From the NCBI GenBank assembly GCA_002356215.1, contig AP017959.1, forward strand, positions 62,001-126,000: DNA of 64,000 nucleotides. Direction: 5' to 3'. Below the pieces are notes generated by a model. It made no database searches. It saw only the letters and a list, made by a program, of their open reading frames with translations, and had not been told where the DNA came from. The translations under genes were made by a program, and so were the position numbers. Every line of letters begins with the position of its first letter. Position 1 is the first letter of the stretch. This document shows positions 63,043 to 64,000 of this stretch, piece after piece. Origin of the DNA: [Synechococcus] sp. NIES-970 (lineage in GTDB: Bacteria > Cyanobacteriota > Cyanobacteriia > Cyanobacteriales > MRBY01).

Positions 63043-63780
63043 TCAAGAACGCAAATTCAGAGAATGGTCTTGGCTTACCCGGGAAGGGAGCTCAAGGCAG
63101 TAACCCGCCCCATAGACTGTTTTAATGTACTGGGGACGACGGGGTTCTGGTTCTAGTTTCGTGCGGAGATGGCGGATATGAACGCGGATCGTTTCGATAT
63201 CATCGGAGGGATCATAGCCCCAAACTTCCTTGAGAATTTCACTGGGGGAAATAGTCTGGCCATGGCGCTGGAGTAGGCAATGCAGAAGCTCAAATTCTAG
63301 ATGGGTCAGTTTGATGCTGTTATCAAACCAAATTGCCTCAAATCGCTCTGGAATGAGGGTCAAGGGGCCATAGTTCAAAATTTCTGTGTGCTTTGCTGCC
63401 TGGGGAATGCGATCGCTCCGTCGCAACAAAGCCCTTACCCGCACCAACATTTCTTCCACTTCAAAGGGCTTGGTGAGATAGTCATCGGCCCCAGCATTGA
63501 AGCCGTCTACTTTATCTTGGGTCTGACCGAGGGCCGTCAGCATTAAAATCGGCACATCAGCAATGCGTGCTTCCCGGCGAATTCGCTGGCAGACCGTAAA
63601 TCCGTCTACTTTTGGCAACATCAAGTCGAGCATGACCAAGTCGGGTTGCAGTTGCACCGCTAAGGCCTGTCCCTTAATGCCATCTTCGGCGCGGGTAACG
63701 TCATATCCTGCCATTTCGAGGTTGATCGCTACTAGTTCAGCGATCGCCGGATCATCATCAATAACTAAAATTCGAGGCAT
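63043..63780 (-). CDS. rpaA: Response regulator RpaA
   Basis: A 245-residue OmpR-family regulator from ATG 63780 ([10 protein letters not shown]); a longer frame to 63828 is not needed. Phosphoacceptor Asp53 is in VMLDLMLP, the receiver ends with [13 protein letters not shown], and the DNA-binding winged helix spans about residues 135-235. The stretch [20 protein letters not shown] and PERFEAIWF match RpaA, not RpaB. RpaA controls circadian output and photosystem antenna association. Convergent with the unknown membrane protein gene. Confidence 0.93.
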   Translation of the reverse strand: MPRILVIDDDPAIAELVAINLEMAGYDVTRAEDGIKGQALAVQLQPDLVMLDLMLPKVDGFTVCQRIRREARIADVPILMLTALGQTQDKVDGFNAGADDYLTKPFEVEEMLVRVRALLRRSDRIPQAAKHTEILNYGPLTLIPERFEAIWFDNSIKLTHLEFELLHCLLQRHGQTISPSEILKEVWGYDPSDDIETIRVHIRHLRTKLEPEPRRPQYIKTVYGAGYCLELPSRVSQDHSLNLRS

Positions 63781-64000
63781 CACAACCAAGCTAAGGTGAC
63801 TCTTCTCTATCTTAAAAGGAAAATCCAAAGAGATTACGGATTTTTCACAAAATTCTTTGACTTTCTTCGGCGAAATTACTGAATAATTTGCTTGATTTCT
63901 TGGTTTTGAGAGATGATCAGCGCTTTTTCTCTTGTTTTCGAAACATTACAAATTGCCAAGCAATGTTAATTGTTATGTAAATTCGTCTGGCGATCGCCTT
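63781..64000. other. Upstream region of rpaA to the end of the window
   Basis: AT-rich, non-coding as far as visible. It should hold the rpaA promoter, but I cannot place -35 and -10 with confidence. A HIP1 octamer is at the very end. Confidence 0.4.

Larger units (their letters stand above)
1..64000. repeat. HIP1 octamer GCGATCGC, highly iterated
   Basis: GCGATCGC, often as GGCGATCGCC or GGGCGATCGCC, occurs dozens of times in genes and intergenic DNA on both strands; examples are at 705-712, 1171-1178 and 2795-2802. It is the cyanobacterial highly iterated palindrome, far above chance. Many small-gene frames read GAIA, GDR or AIA across it. Confidence 0.95.

Overview
The window is cyanobacterial chromosome. 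The evidence is the gene content: an inducible CO2-uptake NDH-1 operon (ndhF3-ndhD3-cupA-cupS), cytochrome c-550 (psbV), CyanoP, the iron-stress antenna isiA with flavodoxin isiB, Gap2, the bifunctional FBPase/SBPase and the circadian output regulator RpaA. The octamer GCGATCGC (HIP1), a hallmark of many cyanobacteria, also occurs very often on both strands. Gene order and protein sequences look most like the marine unicellular Synechococcus sp. PCC 7002 (Picosynechococcus) group. That assignment is from memory and was not searched.

Layout. 1-6.2 kb: a truncated LysR regulator (CcmR/NdhR-like), then the CO2-uptake operon. 6.2-11 kb, minus strand: mutS, a class V aminotransferase and an exported DsbA-like protein. 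11-14.5 kb: an m5C DNA methyltransferase, a glutaredoxin-like protein, a secreted protein, a 580-bp gene-free stretch that looks like an unannotated structured RNA gene, and a small heat-shock protein. 14.6-22.4 kb: an unknown protein, ilvD, two small accessory ORFs, mutL and the NAD(P)HX repair enzyme. 22.6-31 kb: a GH57 glucan enzyme, a zinc-ribbon protein, a sirohydrochlorin-chelatase-like protein, psbV, the pyruvate dehydrogenase E2, an exported peroxiredoxin and mtnP. 31-35.5 kb: gap2, murC, murB and ybaB. 35.5-41 kb, minus strand: a caspase-fold protein lacking both catalytic residues, tRNA-Asp, uppS, cdaA and lysA. 41-48 kb: rimI, an iron-stress cluster (isiA, isiB and a serine-less alpha/beta hydrolase), xth, folP and a MerA/Lpd-like flavoprotein. 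48-53 kb: secreted and lipoproteins, a dienelactone hydrolase and an FTR1 iron permease. 53-64 kb: a STAND NTPase behind a CRP-type site, glpX, hemA, cyanoP, maf, an 863-residue acidic protein with two unknown neighbours, and rpaA.

Working together. The region is mainly core chromosome: carbon acquisition (NDH-1MS, GlpX, Gap2), photosystem II and tetrapyrrole supply (PsbV, CyanoP, HemA, SirB-like), cell wall (MurC, MurB, UppS, LysA, CdaA), DNA repair (MutS, MutL, Xth) and iron stress (IsiA, IsiB, FTR1). Intrinsic terminators are clear and define most operon ends. One sits between isiA and isiB, and two contain HIP1-type sequence in their stems or loops. The least explained items are the structured RNA candidate at about 13.38-13.70 kb, the CRP-site-controlled STAND protein, the acidic-protein locus, and several proteins whose expected catalytic residues are changed (caspase-like, alpha/beta hydrolase, CdaA, MutL). 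I saw no rRNA, CRISPR array, complete insertion sequence or prophage.
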